Assembly: GCA_041743125.1 (NCBI GenBank)
Contig: JBGTNK010000197.1
Coordinates: forward strand, 1-64,000
Origin: Terrimonas_B sp041743125
Lineage (GTDB): Bacteria; Bacteroidota; Bacteroidia; Chitinophagales; Chitinophagaceae
Length of the DNA stretch: 64,000 nucleotides
Direction of reading: 5' to 3'
The position numbers and the translations under genes are program-made. How positions within the stretch are numbered: the first letter of the stretch is position 1; the number at the start of each line of letters is the position of its first letter. The notes under the pieces are model-generated. The model had not been told where the DNA came from. It did not search any database and saw nothing but the letters and a program-made list of their open reading frames with translations. Shown one piece after another: positions 53,957 through 60,824 of this stretch.

Positions 53957-54121
53957 ATGAGACGGGTGCTTTTTATAGTAGCTGCATTAACAGCGGTAGC
54001 ATGGATGATCGGCTTTTTTATTTTAAAGGCGGGTATGTTTATCCATGTTTCAATGATGACATCCGCTCTTTGTTGGATGCAGGCAATCATTATTAATCCG
54101 AAGCCGCAGGTTATTCGTTAG
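53957..54121 (+). CDS. DUF5670/lmo0937-family small membrane protein (54 aa)
   Basis: Read from ATG 53957; the frame also opens further up at 53888, but the family starts at this short MRRVLFIVAALTAVAWMIGF. Two hydrophobic helices (residues 3-22 and 27-45) with a GFF-x-x-x-AGMFIHV turn match the lmo0937/DUF5670 type. Such proteins are linked to stress responses in Gram-positives and Bacteroidota; function unknown. Terminator at 54167. Confidence 0.75.
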   Translation: MRRVLFIVAALTAVAWMIGFFILKAGMFIHVSMMTSALCWMQAIIINPKPQVIR

Positions 54122-54166
54122 TTATTTGATATTTCCAGGCTTCAGGGAATAATCCAGGTATAGTGA

Positions 54167-54196
54167 GGTTCTTTCAAATTGAAGGGCCTTTTTTAA
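54167..54196 (+). terminator. Terminator after the DUF5670 gene
   Basis: GGTTCTTTCAA pairs with TTGAAGGGCC (with G-T pairs and one bulge), followed by TTTTTTAATTT. Confidence 0.65.
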
Positions 54197-54482
54197 TTTA
54201 GCTCCTTTCTACCTTGGGATGAGTAGATTATCTTATTGTTTTCCGATTACCTTTATTCCCATCCATTTATTTATTTGTAATAGCAAATGGCAGAAATTAT
54301 TTTTTAAATATAGATCAGCGATAAATGTTCTTAAGCGTACCAGCTTAAATGCCGTGAAAGAATCAAAGAACTTGTTTGGTAGAATGAGGAAGAAAATTTG
54401 GAATGAATAATCTGGTATAATAAGGAATTATAAGAAAAATAGAAGTTCCACTTTTAATTTCCGGTTAAAAATAAATACGGCA
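54197..54482. other. Gene-poor stretch before the histidine kinase gene
   Basis: About 286 bases after the terminator without a convincing gene; together with the terminator region the gap is 361 bases. The frame 54219-54410 (63 residues) lacks family resemblance and looks like chance. No promoter of the TTTG-N19-TAnnTTTG form is clear, and no riboswitch is recognised. Regulation of the kinase may lie here. Confidence 0.5.
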
Positions 54483-55265
54483 ATGGAAAAAAATAAATTA
54501 AGTGACGAAGCAGAAAACAATGACCCGGATGCTAAAATAAGGGAAGTAAATAATAATGCCACCCGGGTAAATTTTTTGAAGAGTAAAGAGAAGTTTGTGA
54601 TAAGTAATCGAATTGCCAGAACAATTGCGCATGAAATCAGAAATCCATTAACTAATATATCTCTGGCATCAGACCAATTAAAGGAAGCGGGAACGCAGGA
54701 CGAAGATTCGGTTCTTTTGCACAGCATGATTAGCCGCAGCATTGGACGGATTAATCATTTATTATCAGAGTTATTAAATGCCACAAGATTTGAGAATTTG
54801 GTTTATACTACATCAGATATTAATACAATAGTAGACGAAACCATAAGTGAAAACGGGGAAAACTTAGCTAAACAAAACATAGAGATTGTCAGGCGATACG
54901 AAAAACTACCTTTTGAAATGCGGGTTGACAAAGAGAAAATAAAGGTAGCTTTTTCAAATATTATATCAAACGCTATTGAAGCGATGAGTGAAAAAAATGA
55001 CGGGGTTCTCGAAATCCGGATACATGGTCAGCACGATAATCAATGTATCATTGAATTCAAGGATGAAGGGATTGGAATTAACGAGGAAATATTACAAGAT
55101 ATTTTTGAACCTTATTTTACCACCAAATTAAAAAACAGTGGGTTGGGCCTTACCCAAACACAAAATATAGTTCTAAGTCACAAAGGGAATATACATGTAA
55201 AAAGCAAAGTTGGAACGGGCTCCGTATTTTTTGTGATATTAAATAGCAATGAAAATGAAGAGTAA
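54483..55265 (+). CDS. Soluble sensor histidine kinase (HisKA-HATPase, no sensor domain)
   Basis: A 260-residue kinase. The H-box IARTIAHEIRNPLTNISLAS has the phosphorylated His (about residue 50), IISNAIEAM is the N-box, EFKDEGIGINEEI G1, YFTTKLKNSGLGLTQTQNIV the F and G2 boxes. Upstream are only about 40 charged residues, so it has no transmembrane span or recognisable sensing domain and must receive its signal in the cytosol, perhaps from a partner protein. It lies near two response-regulator genes; HK plus NtrC-type partner is likely but inferred. Confidence 0.88.
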   Translation: MEKNKLSDEAENNDPDAKIREVNNNATRVNFLKSKEKFVISNRIARTIAHEIRNPLTNISLASDQLKEAGTQDEDSVLLHSMISRSIGRINHLLSELLNATRFENLVYTTSDINTIVDETISENGENLAKQNIEIVRRYEKLPFEMRVDKEKIKVAFSNIISNAIEAMSEKNDGVLEIRIHGQHDNQCIIEFKDEGIGINEEILQDIFEPYFTTKLKNSGLGLTQTQNIVLSHKGNIHVKSKVGTGSVFFVILNSNENEE

Positions 55266-55297
55266 TGTGTCCGGGGAAAATTTTCTACAAAAGAAGT

Positions 55298-55675
55298 TTA
55301 TTCTTTTATCTTTTCAATTGTTTTGAATATGATATCCCTGGTAAAAGGTTTTCCTATAAAAAAGTCAACTCCTTCGTTATAAGCTTTTTCCCTGTCAGAG
55401 GTTGTATCGTGAGCGGTGATCATTACAATTTTTGAGGCCGGATAATCTTCTTTAAAGTGGCGGATCGTGTCAATACCATATCCATCAGGAAGATGGTTAT
55501 CCAGGAAAATAACAGCAGGATCATGTTGTTTCAGATAACTTTCTCCTTCAGCAAGTGTGGTAGCAAAGGTGGCCTCATAATTTTTTAGGCTTAATATACC
55601 TTTCAGGAGATAACAAATATCTGTCTCGTCATCAATTATGAGAGCTCGTGGTTTATTTTTATTGTCCTGTGGCAT
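55298..55675 (-). CDS. Response regulator, receiver domain only
   Basis: About 125 residues from ATG 55675 (a longer frame reaches 55843 but the added part is not receiver-like; ATG 55714 is also possible). RALIIDDETDICYLLKGIL has the acidic pair, DPAVIFLDNHLPDGYGIDT the phospho-acceptor Asp, IVMITAHDTTSDREKAYNEG the Thr/Ser and VDFFIGKPFTRDIIF the Lys. No output domain, so it may relay phosphate or compete with the NtrC-type regulator. It is divergent from that regulator gene. Confidence 0.87.
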   Translation of the reverse strand: MPQDNKNKPRALIIDDETDICYLLKGILSLKNYEATFATTLAEGESYLKQHDPAVIFLDNHLPDGYGIDTIRHFKEDYPASKIVMITAHDTTSDREKAYNEGVDFFIGKPFTRDIIFKTIEKIKE

Positions 55676-55864
55676 GGGAACGGGCTCTGTATTAAATATT
55701 TGTCGATGTTGCATCACCTCTTTAAGGGAAACAATTATACTGCCAAATGCAAAAACCAGATTTTCAACTTGATGAAAACGAATAAAGTCCGGCATGATTT
55801 GAGTATATATCAGTATAATAATAAAAAAAAATCTTAATTTCATTCACTACTTAATTATAGAAAA

Positions 55865-57283
55865 ATGAGAAAGAAAATCCTCATTATTGATGATGATTTA
55901 GATTTATGTACGCTTTTGGGAAGGTATCTGACTAAGAATGGCTATGATATTGATATGGCCCATTCTGGCGCCAAGGGAATTGCAAAATTCCTGGAGCAGA
56001 AGTTTGATATGGTTATATGCGATTATCGCTTAGGAGATATGGAGGGAATTAAGGTATTAACAACACTTCGCAAAGAGAATCCCGGAATTAAAGTACTTAT
56101 GATCACCGGGTACTCAGATATTAAAACCGCAGTTGAAGTAATCAAATTGGGCGCATTTGACTATATAGTTAAGCCGCTGATACCTGATGAGGTATTAAGT
56201 GTATTGAATAAAGCCATAATGCAACCTGAAGCAGCAAAACTTAAGCCCGGTGAGCCCTTACCATCAGGCGCCAAAAAAGGACCTGCCAGGCCCGAATATC
56301 ATAATGATGAGTTTATGATAGGAAGATCGGCTGCTACCCGTGCCTTGTATGAACAAATCAATATAGTGGCAGGTACAAACTATAGTGTGATTTTATACGG
56401 TGAAAGTGGGACCGGCAAAGAAGTGATAGCTAAGACTATACACGAGCTAAGTAGCCGGAAAGGCAAGCCTTTTATTGCAATGGATTGTGGAACCTTATCG
56501 AAAGAATTAGCAGGAAGTGAACTTTTTGGTCATGTAAAGGGTGCATTTACCGGTGCACTGCAGGATAAAGAGGGCCATTTTGAAATGGCAGACGGAGGAA
56601 CACTTTTTCTGGATGAAGTAGGTAACCTGTCCCTTGATGTGCAGGCCACTTTGCTGCGTGTAATTCAGGAAAGAAAATTTAAACGGGTTGGAGGCAACAA
56701 AGAAACAAATGTAGACGTAAGAATTATAGTAGCATCCAATGAAAATTTGCAGGAAGGATACCGTAAAGGAAAATTCAGGGAGGACCTTTATCACAGGTTC
56801 AATGAATTTTCGATTAATCTTCCTTCCCTTCGCAGTCGCCGCGAAGATATCCTGGCTTTTGCCGACTTTTTCCTTGCAAAAACCAATACTGAATTAGAAA
56901 AAGAGGTGATAGGTTTTGAAGAAGATGTTCTTCAAACTTTTTTACAGTATTCCTGGCCAGGGAATCTGAGAGAATTCAGAAATGTTGTGAGGCGAGCCGT
57001 GTTGCTTACTCCTCCCGGTGAAAAAATTAAGCTTAATTCTTTGCCATGGGAAATCAATAATATTGAACCCCTTCATTCTGGCAATCACGAAGTAAACTCG
57101 TCCCCTGTTCTGGCTCCTGCTCCCCGAAAAGAACTGGATCTGAAAGATGCAGCAAGCAGGGCAGAATACGAAACGATTATGGCTGTATTGCAACAAGTTA
57201 ACTTTAATAAGAAAAAGGCAGCTGAAGTGCTTAATATTGATCGTAAAACACTTTATAATAAGATCAAGAATTTCCAGGAATAA
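55865..57283 (+). CDS. NtrC-type sigma-54-dependent response regulator
   Basis: A 472-residue regulator. Residues 1-120 are a receiver (ILIIDDDLDLC, phospho-acceptor Asp53 in VICDYRLGD). Residues 145-385 are a sigma-54 AAA+ domain: GESGTGKEVIAKTIHELSSR Walker A, GAFTGALQDKEGHFEMADGG with the sigma-54-contacting GAFTGA loop, GTLFLDEVGNLS Walker B, and LREFRNVVRRAVLLTPPGE. The end (AAEVLNIDRKTLYNKIKNF) is a Fis-type helix-turn-helix. It activates sigma-54 promoters; I found no convincing sigma-54 promoter in the window. Confidence 0.94.
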   Translation: MRKKILIIDDDLDLCTLLGRYLTKNGYDIDMAHSGAKGIAKFLEQKFDMVICDYRLGDMEGIKVLTTLRKENPGIKVLMITGYSDIKTAVEVIKLGAFDYIVKPLIPDEVLSVLNKAIMQPEAAKLKPGEPLPSGAKKGPARPEYHNDEFMIGRSAATRALYEQINIVAGTNYSVILYGESGTGKEVIAKTIHELSSRKGKPFIAMDCGTLSKELAGSELFGHVKGAFTGALQDKEGHFEMADGGTLFLDEVGNLSLDVQATLLRVIQERKFKRVGGNKETNVDVRIIVASNENLQEGYRKGKFREDLYHRFNEFSINLPSLRSRREDILAFADFFLAKTNTELEKEVIGFEEDVLQTFLQYSWPGNLREFRNVVRRAVLLTPPGEKIKLNSLPWEINNIEPLHSGNHEVNSSPVLAPAPRKELDLKDAASRAEYETIMAVLQQVNFNKKKAAEVLNIDRKTLYNKIKNFQE

Positions 57284-57299
57284 TTCATTCCGGTAATAT

Positions 57300-57350
57300 A
57301 AAAAAGAGACCACCTTGATTCTTATTTTCAAGGTGGTCTCTTTTTTAATC
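57300..57350 (+). terminator. Strong terminator after the NtrC-type gene
   Basis: AAAAAGAGACCACCTTGA and its complement form an 18-base perfect stem, ending TTTTTTAATC. It also lies just downstream of the converging T9SS gene stop (57358) and is symmetric enough to serve both. Confidence 0.85.
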
Positions 57351-57357
57351 AGTCTTT

Positions 57358-58596
57358 TTAATGTACAAGGATTTTCCTGCTGAAAATACTTTTATTATGT
57401 TGATCCATTATCTTAACGAGATAAAAACCTTTGCTTGAAGAAGAAGGAAGAAGTAAATGAGTAGTTTGGCCTTTTCCTTTTACATGAGTCATTGTTTGTG
57501 TTACATGACGGCCCAGGGCATCTTTCACCTGTACATAATAATTTCCTTCGGCAAGATCGAACTGAATAGAAAATTTATTATTAATGACAGGGTTGGGAAA
57601 CAATTGAACTCTTCCGTCATCAATTTCATCAGTATTTTTTAATAAGCTAATTAGGGGGGAAGGTTTTCGTGTTGCAAGCAGATTGCTATTAGCCAGATCA
57701 GCCGTTCGCCATCCTCCGGCAGACTTACCCGGGATTGCCACCCAAGTTTTACTATCAACTAAGTAAATAGTGTTGTTATCCAGGGCACTTGTAACTAATA
57801 TTTGATTATTATTATCAACCGCCGCTCCATTTATTGTAAATGTTGGTGGCAGCCCTGAAATTACCCCGATATAGGTAGCTATTTTAGTTTCAATATTTAT
57901 TCTGAACACATTCTTCCTGTTTGTAAAAACAAAAAGATTACCATCATCATCGGCAATCATATCCCCTCCAAAACTGGTACAAGAATTATGAACAGATACA
58001 CTATTATTTTTAGGATCATCCACAATGGCACCCAGATCAGAAATCAAAATTTGTTTTCCGGTTGTAAACCGTAACAATTGGTTTCCATCATTGGTTAAGG
58101 CATATCCATTTCCGTCTGAAGCTATGGCCATGCGGGTAATAATATTACTTTGGTCGGTGGCTTTTACAGCAAGGCCCGACAAATCAGGGGTAGGTACAAA
58201 ATAAACATTCATGCTTTTCAGATCAATATACCTGAGTTGATTGAGGAACATAGGAGTGTAATATATCCTATGGCTTTTTTTATCATAGGCAATTGCGGCT
58301 ACTCCGGTTGCAAATGCAGCATTAGCTGCTTTGCCGAATCTTGCATCCTGGAAAGGTTCGATCATTTGTTTTTTAGTTGTTTCGTCATAGTTAAGCCGGT
58401 TTACATCCGTTCCATTTAATAACACATCACTGAAGTTCCCGGTATGCAGATCTATTTTTCTTAGATAGTTCCAATTGGACCCATCTTTTGATATATCAGT
58501 AATTGCGTATGCAAAGCGATCTGTTTGGGAAAAGGATAAAAAGAAGGAGAATGTGAAACAGAAAACAAAAATGTAAATAGGTATATTTTTTTTCAT
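57358..58596 (-). CDS. T9SS type A sorting domain-containing protein, propeller-like
   Basis: A 412-residue exported protein from ATG 58596 (a TTG two codons up is weaker). Signal peptide KKNIPIYIFVFCFTFSFFLS. The middle (residues 35-310) has repeats of the form KMNRL-, RIYYTPMFLNQLRYIDLKSM, NGYALTNDGNQLLRF, DGNLFVFTNRKNVFRI and NQILVTSALDNNTIYLVDS, consistent with a beta-propeller. The last 80 residues are the type IX sorting domain (QLFPNPVINNKFSIQFDL, SKGFYLVKI, SRKILVH), so it is secreted and likely anchored on the cell surface. Ligand unknown. Confidence 0.85.
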   Translation of the reverse strand: MKKNIPIYIFVFCFTFSFFLSFSQTDRFAYAITDISKDGSNWNYLRKIDLHTGNFSDVLLNGTDVNRLNYDETTKKQMIEPFQDARFGKAANAAFATGVAAIAYDKKSHRIYYTPMFLNQLRYIDLKSMNVYFVPTPDLSGLAVKATDQSNIITRMAIASDGNGYALTNDGNQLLRFTTGKQILISDLGAIVDDPKNNSVSVHNSCTSFGGDMIADDDGNLFVFTNRKNVFRINIETKIATYIGVISGLPPTFTINGAAVDNNNQILVTSALDNNTIYLVDSKTWVAIPGKSAGGWRTADLANSNLLATRKPSPLISLLKNTDEIDDGRVQLFPNPVINNKFSIQFDLAEGNYYVQVKDALGRHVTQTMTHVKGKGQTTHLLLPSSSSKGFYLVKIMDQHNKSIFSRKILVH

Positions 58597-58687
58597 AAAC
58601 AACAGTTTGAAGGTGAAATAGTGTTACTATTAAGTTACAACTATTCTTTTTCAGAATGAATTTTCTTTAGGTACTTCCATTCCGGAA

Positions 58688-58726
58688 AAATAAAAAACCC
58701 TCCGCAGATAGCGGAAGGTTTTTCAA
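58688..58726 (-). terminator. Terminator after the PaaY-like gene
   Basis: On the minus strand AAAAACCTTCCGC, a 5-base loop, GCGGAGGGTTTTTT then ATTTTTCC. It follows the decayed T9SS fragment. Confidence 0.75.
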
Positions 58727-58753
58727 TAAAGCCCTGAGCATAAATTTATTAAT

Positions 58754-58858
58754 CTGACGGGCTACGGTAAATTTAATTTCTGGAGATTCTCCATTTTTAT
58801 TCAGTTGCAACAGGTAAATGCCGGGTTGAAGCTTGCCAGTATGGTTGAAATTACTGTC
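58754..58858 (-). pseudogene. Decayed T9SS sorting-domain fragment
   Basis: On the minus strand, in a frame that overlaps the end of the PaaY-like gene by a few bases, the translation reads DSNFNHTGKLQPGIYLLQLN, then KNGESPEIKFTVARQ. KLQPGIYLLQL-N-KNGE...KFTV is the standard ending of a T9SS type A domain; the neighbour at 60825 ends SLPSGVYLLQVTDNE. No start codon, no preceding domain and no stop right after it are present. It looks like the tail of a lost secreted protein. Boundaries are approximate. Confidence 0.55.
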
Positions 58859-59447
58859 GATTTTGCCAGGTTTTATAATAACTATCCTGCTTTGGAAGAT
58901 CTGATGGAATTTTTCTTAGAGGTTCTGTTACAAAACTATGTTCATACATTATTGAAGGTAAAGATTGATATAGTGCTGTTCCTTCTTTTTTCCAAGCCAG
59001 CATTTCATCTGAAACTTCTTTCACTATTTTTCCCGGATTACCAGCTACAATGCTCCGTGGAGGAATTTTTTCACCTTCCTTAATAAATGTCAAGGCTCCC
59101 ACTATACTTTCTTCACCTAATTCTACATGGTCCATTACTACTGAATTCATTCCTATCAGGCAATTTTTCCCAATGCAAGCGCCGTGAATTACAGCACCGT
59201 GCCCTATGTGAGCATTTTCTTTTAATAATACTATAAGTCCCGGAAACATATGGATGGTACAATTTTCCTGCACGTTACATCCGTCCTCGATAATGATTTG
59301 CCCCCAATCACCCCGGAGTGCGGCGCCAGGCCCAATAAAACAATTTTTTCCAATGATTACATTTCCTGTTACCGCTGCTTGCGGATGTATGTATGAAGAT
59401 TCGTGAATCACAGGGATATAATTATTAAAAGAGTAGATCATATTCAA
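58851..59447 (-). CDS. Gamma carbonic anhydrase family protein (PaaY-like)
   Basis: A 198-residue left-handed beta-helix protein. Hexapeptide repeats run through residues 15-150 (VIIGKNCFIGPGAALRGDWG, VQENCTIHMFPG, AHIGHGAVIHGACIGKNCLI). His of HMFPG, HIGHG and VIHGA are the zinc ligands of the trimer. Next to paaG and paaI, so it is probably the PaaY-type thioesterase of phenylacetate catabolism, though carbonic anhydrase-like proteins elsewhere share the fold. It ends YYKTWQNRQ, a natural end for the group. Confidence 0.87.
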   Translation of the reverse strand: MNMIYSFNNYIPVIHESSYIHPQAAVTGNVIIGKNCFIGPGAALRGDWGQIIIEDGCNVQENCTIHMFPGLIVLLKENAHIGHGAVIHGACIGKNCLIGMNSVVMDHVELGEESIVGALTFIKEGEKIPPRSIVAGNPGKIVKEVSDEMLAWKKEGTALYQSLPSIMYEHSFVTEPLRKIPSDLPKQDSYYKTWQNRQ

Positions 59448-59520
59448 TAATTTATTAAAACTGAAAAATGAGAGCCGGGCAGTTAGTCAGGTTAGAGCAC
59501 AAAGGATTTTTTGTACCCAT

Positions 59521-59949
59521 TCAGGAGATCAATGACTTGCCTGTTCTGAAACAAGTTCCTTTAAAAATGGCAACCATTTGATTATCCTGATTAAAAATGC
59601 TGACATGATAAAGCCCGGTAGATCTTCCATTATGAATTTCTATGGCTTCAGCGATCAATACATCACCGGTATGAACTGGTTTTGTAAAATTTATGGAAGT
59701 ATCCAAAGCTACCGACAGATTATTTCTGTTGTTGCAGGCAAAAGCAAATGCGCTATCAGCCAGTGAAAAAGCGATACCTCCATGTACAATCCCAAGTCCA
59801 TTTATCATTTCTCTGCGTACTAACATTTTTATTTTACTATACCCTTCCTTAATTTGTATTACTTCTATACCCATCCATTGACTGAACAGATCGTCATTCA
59901 TCATCTTTGTTACCACCTCGATTGCAAACTGATCTTTATTTTTAAGCAT
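59521..59949 (-). CDS. paaI: Hydroxyphenylacetyl-CoA thioesterase PaaI
   Basis: A 142-residue hotdog-fold thioesterase. NGLGIVHGGIAFSLADSAFA has the HGG and catalytic Asp-type region, and TSINFTKPVHTGDVLIAEAI the central strand pair. PaaI frees CoA from stalled ring-hydroxylated CoA thioesters during phenylacetate catabolism. It sits between paaG (17 bases downstream of that gene's stop) and the PaaY-like gene, so likely part of the same transcript. Confidence 0.9.
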   Translation of the reverse strand: MLKNKDQFAIEVVTKMMNDDLFSQWMGIEVIQIKEGYSKIKMLVRREMINGLGIVHGGIAFSLADSAFAFACNNRNNLSVALDTSINFTKPVHTGDVLIAEAIEIHNGRSTGLYHVSIFNQDNQMVAIFKGTCFRTGKSLIS

Positions 59950-59966
59950 TGAAATTGATATGTAAA

Positions 59967-60740
59967 TTATTCTCCTCTAAACACCGGTTTTCTTTTTTCT
60001 AAGAAGGCATTAATACCCTCCCTGTAATCCGCTGTTTGTGCGGCCTTCTGCTGAAAAATATCTTCATCATGTAAATGCTCTTCAAAACTGGTTGACAGGG
60101 ACATGTTTAATAATTGTTTGGTATATGCAAGACCTTTTGTTGGCATTTGAGCAAGGTATACGGCTATATTCCAGCTATTCTCAGAAAATGTTTCGTCTGT
60201 AAACATCTTGTAGATCATTCCCATCTTTTCAGCCTCTTTTGCTATGACCTTTTCACCCAGCATCATTAGTGCTGAGGATTTTTGCCATCCAATCAAGCGG
60301 GGTAAAATAAAAGTACCACCACTATCTGGCACCAGGCCAATTTTTGAAAATGCCTGGATGAACACCGCAGATTCCGATGCCACAACTATATCACAACACA
60401 AGGCAATATTAGCTCCTGCACCTGCCGCTATTCCATTAACAGCGACAACAACCGGCTTCTCCAGTTTTCTGATTTTAATAACTATAGGGTTAAAATGTTC
60501 ATGCAGGATATTTTGTACTCCCGGCCCGTCAGGGTCTGAAACCTCTGAGAGATCCTGGCCGGCGGAAAATGCCTTACCATTTCCAATAATATAAACACAA
60601 CGTATATCATTGCTTTTACACTCATCCAGGTATTCCTGCATTAAGAAAGCCATCTCCCGGTTAAAGGAATTTAATTTCTCGGGCCGGTTGAGGGTAATGC
60701 AGGCAACAGTTTCTTTTACTTCAAAAAGAATGGAAGACAT
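59967..60740 (-). CDS. paaG: 2-(1,2-epoxy-1,2-dihydrophenyl)acetyl-CoA isomerase PaaG
   Basis: A 257-residue crotonase-fold isomerase. GKAFSAGQDLSEVSDPDGPG and VNGIAAGAGANIALCCDIVV form the oxyanion hole, and FIQAFSKIGLVPDSGGTFIL is nearly identical to the PaaG consensus, including the catalytic Asp (PDSGGT). PaaG converts ring-epoxyphenylacetyl-CoA to oxepin-CoA, the substrate of PaaZ. First gene of a paaG-paaI-paaY-like group on the minus strand. Confidence 0.9.
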   Translation of the reverse strand: MSSILFEVKETVACITLNRPEKLNSFNREMAFLMQEYLDECKSNDIRCVYIIGNGKAFSAGQDLSEVSDPDGPGVQNILHEHFNPIVIKIRKLEKPVVVAVNGIAAGAGANIALCCDIVVASESAVFIQAFSKIGLVPDSGGTFILPRLIGWQKSSALMMLGEKVIAKEAEKMGMIYKMFTDETFSENSWNIAVYLAQMPTKGLAYTKQLLNMSLSTSFEEHLHDEDIFQQKAAQTADYREGINAFLEKRKPVFRGE

Positions 60741-60773
60741 AGAGGAAGTTTATTTACAAAAACAAACATACAA

Positions 60774-60806
60774 AAAAAGCATCCTGCGGGAGGCAGGATG
60801 CTTTTT
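60774..60806 (-). terminator. Terminator after the LamG/T9SS gene
   Basis: AAAAAGCATCCTGC and its complement form a 14-base perfect stem around GGGAG, ending TTTTT on both strands. It separates the secreted-protein gene from paaG. Confidence 0.85.
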
Positions 60807-60824
60807 AATAAAGGAAAGTATTAT

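Noticed and set aside
54219..54410. 63-residue frame upstream of the histidine kinase
   Set aside because: No conserved features and unlike neighbouring gene composition; probably chance.
55676..55843. Longer N-terminus of the receiver protein with a hydrophobic stretch
   Set aside because: The extra residues are not receiver-like, would cover the divergent promoter region, and a better start lies at ATG 55675.
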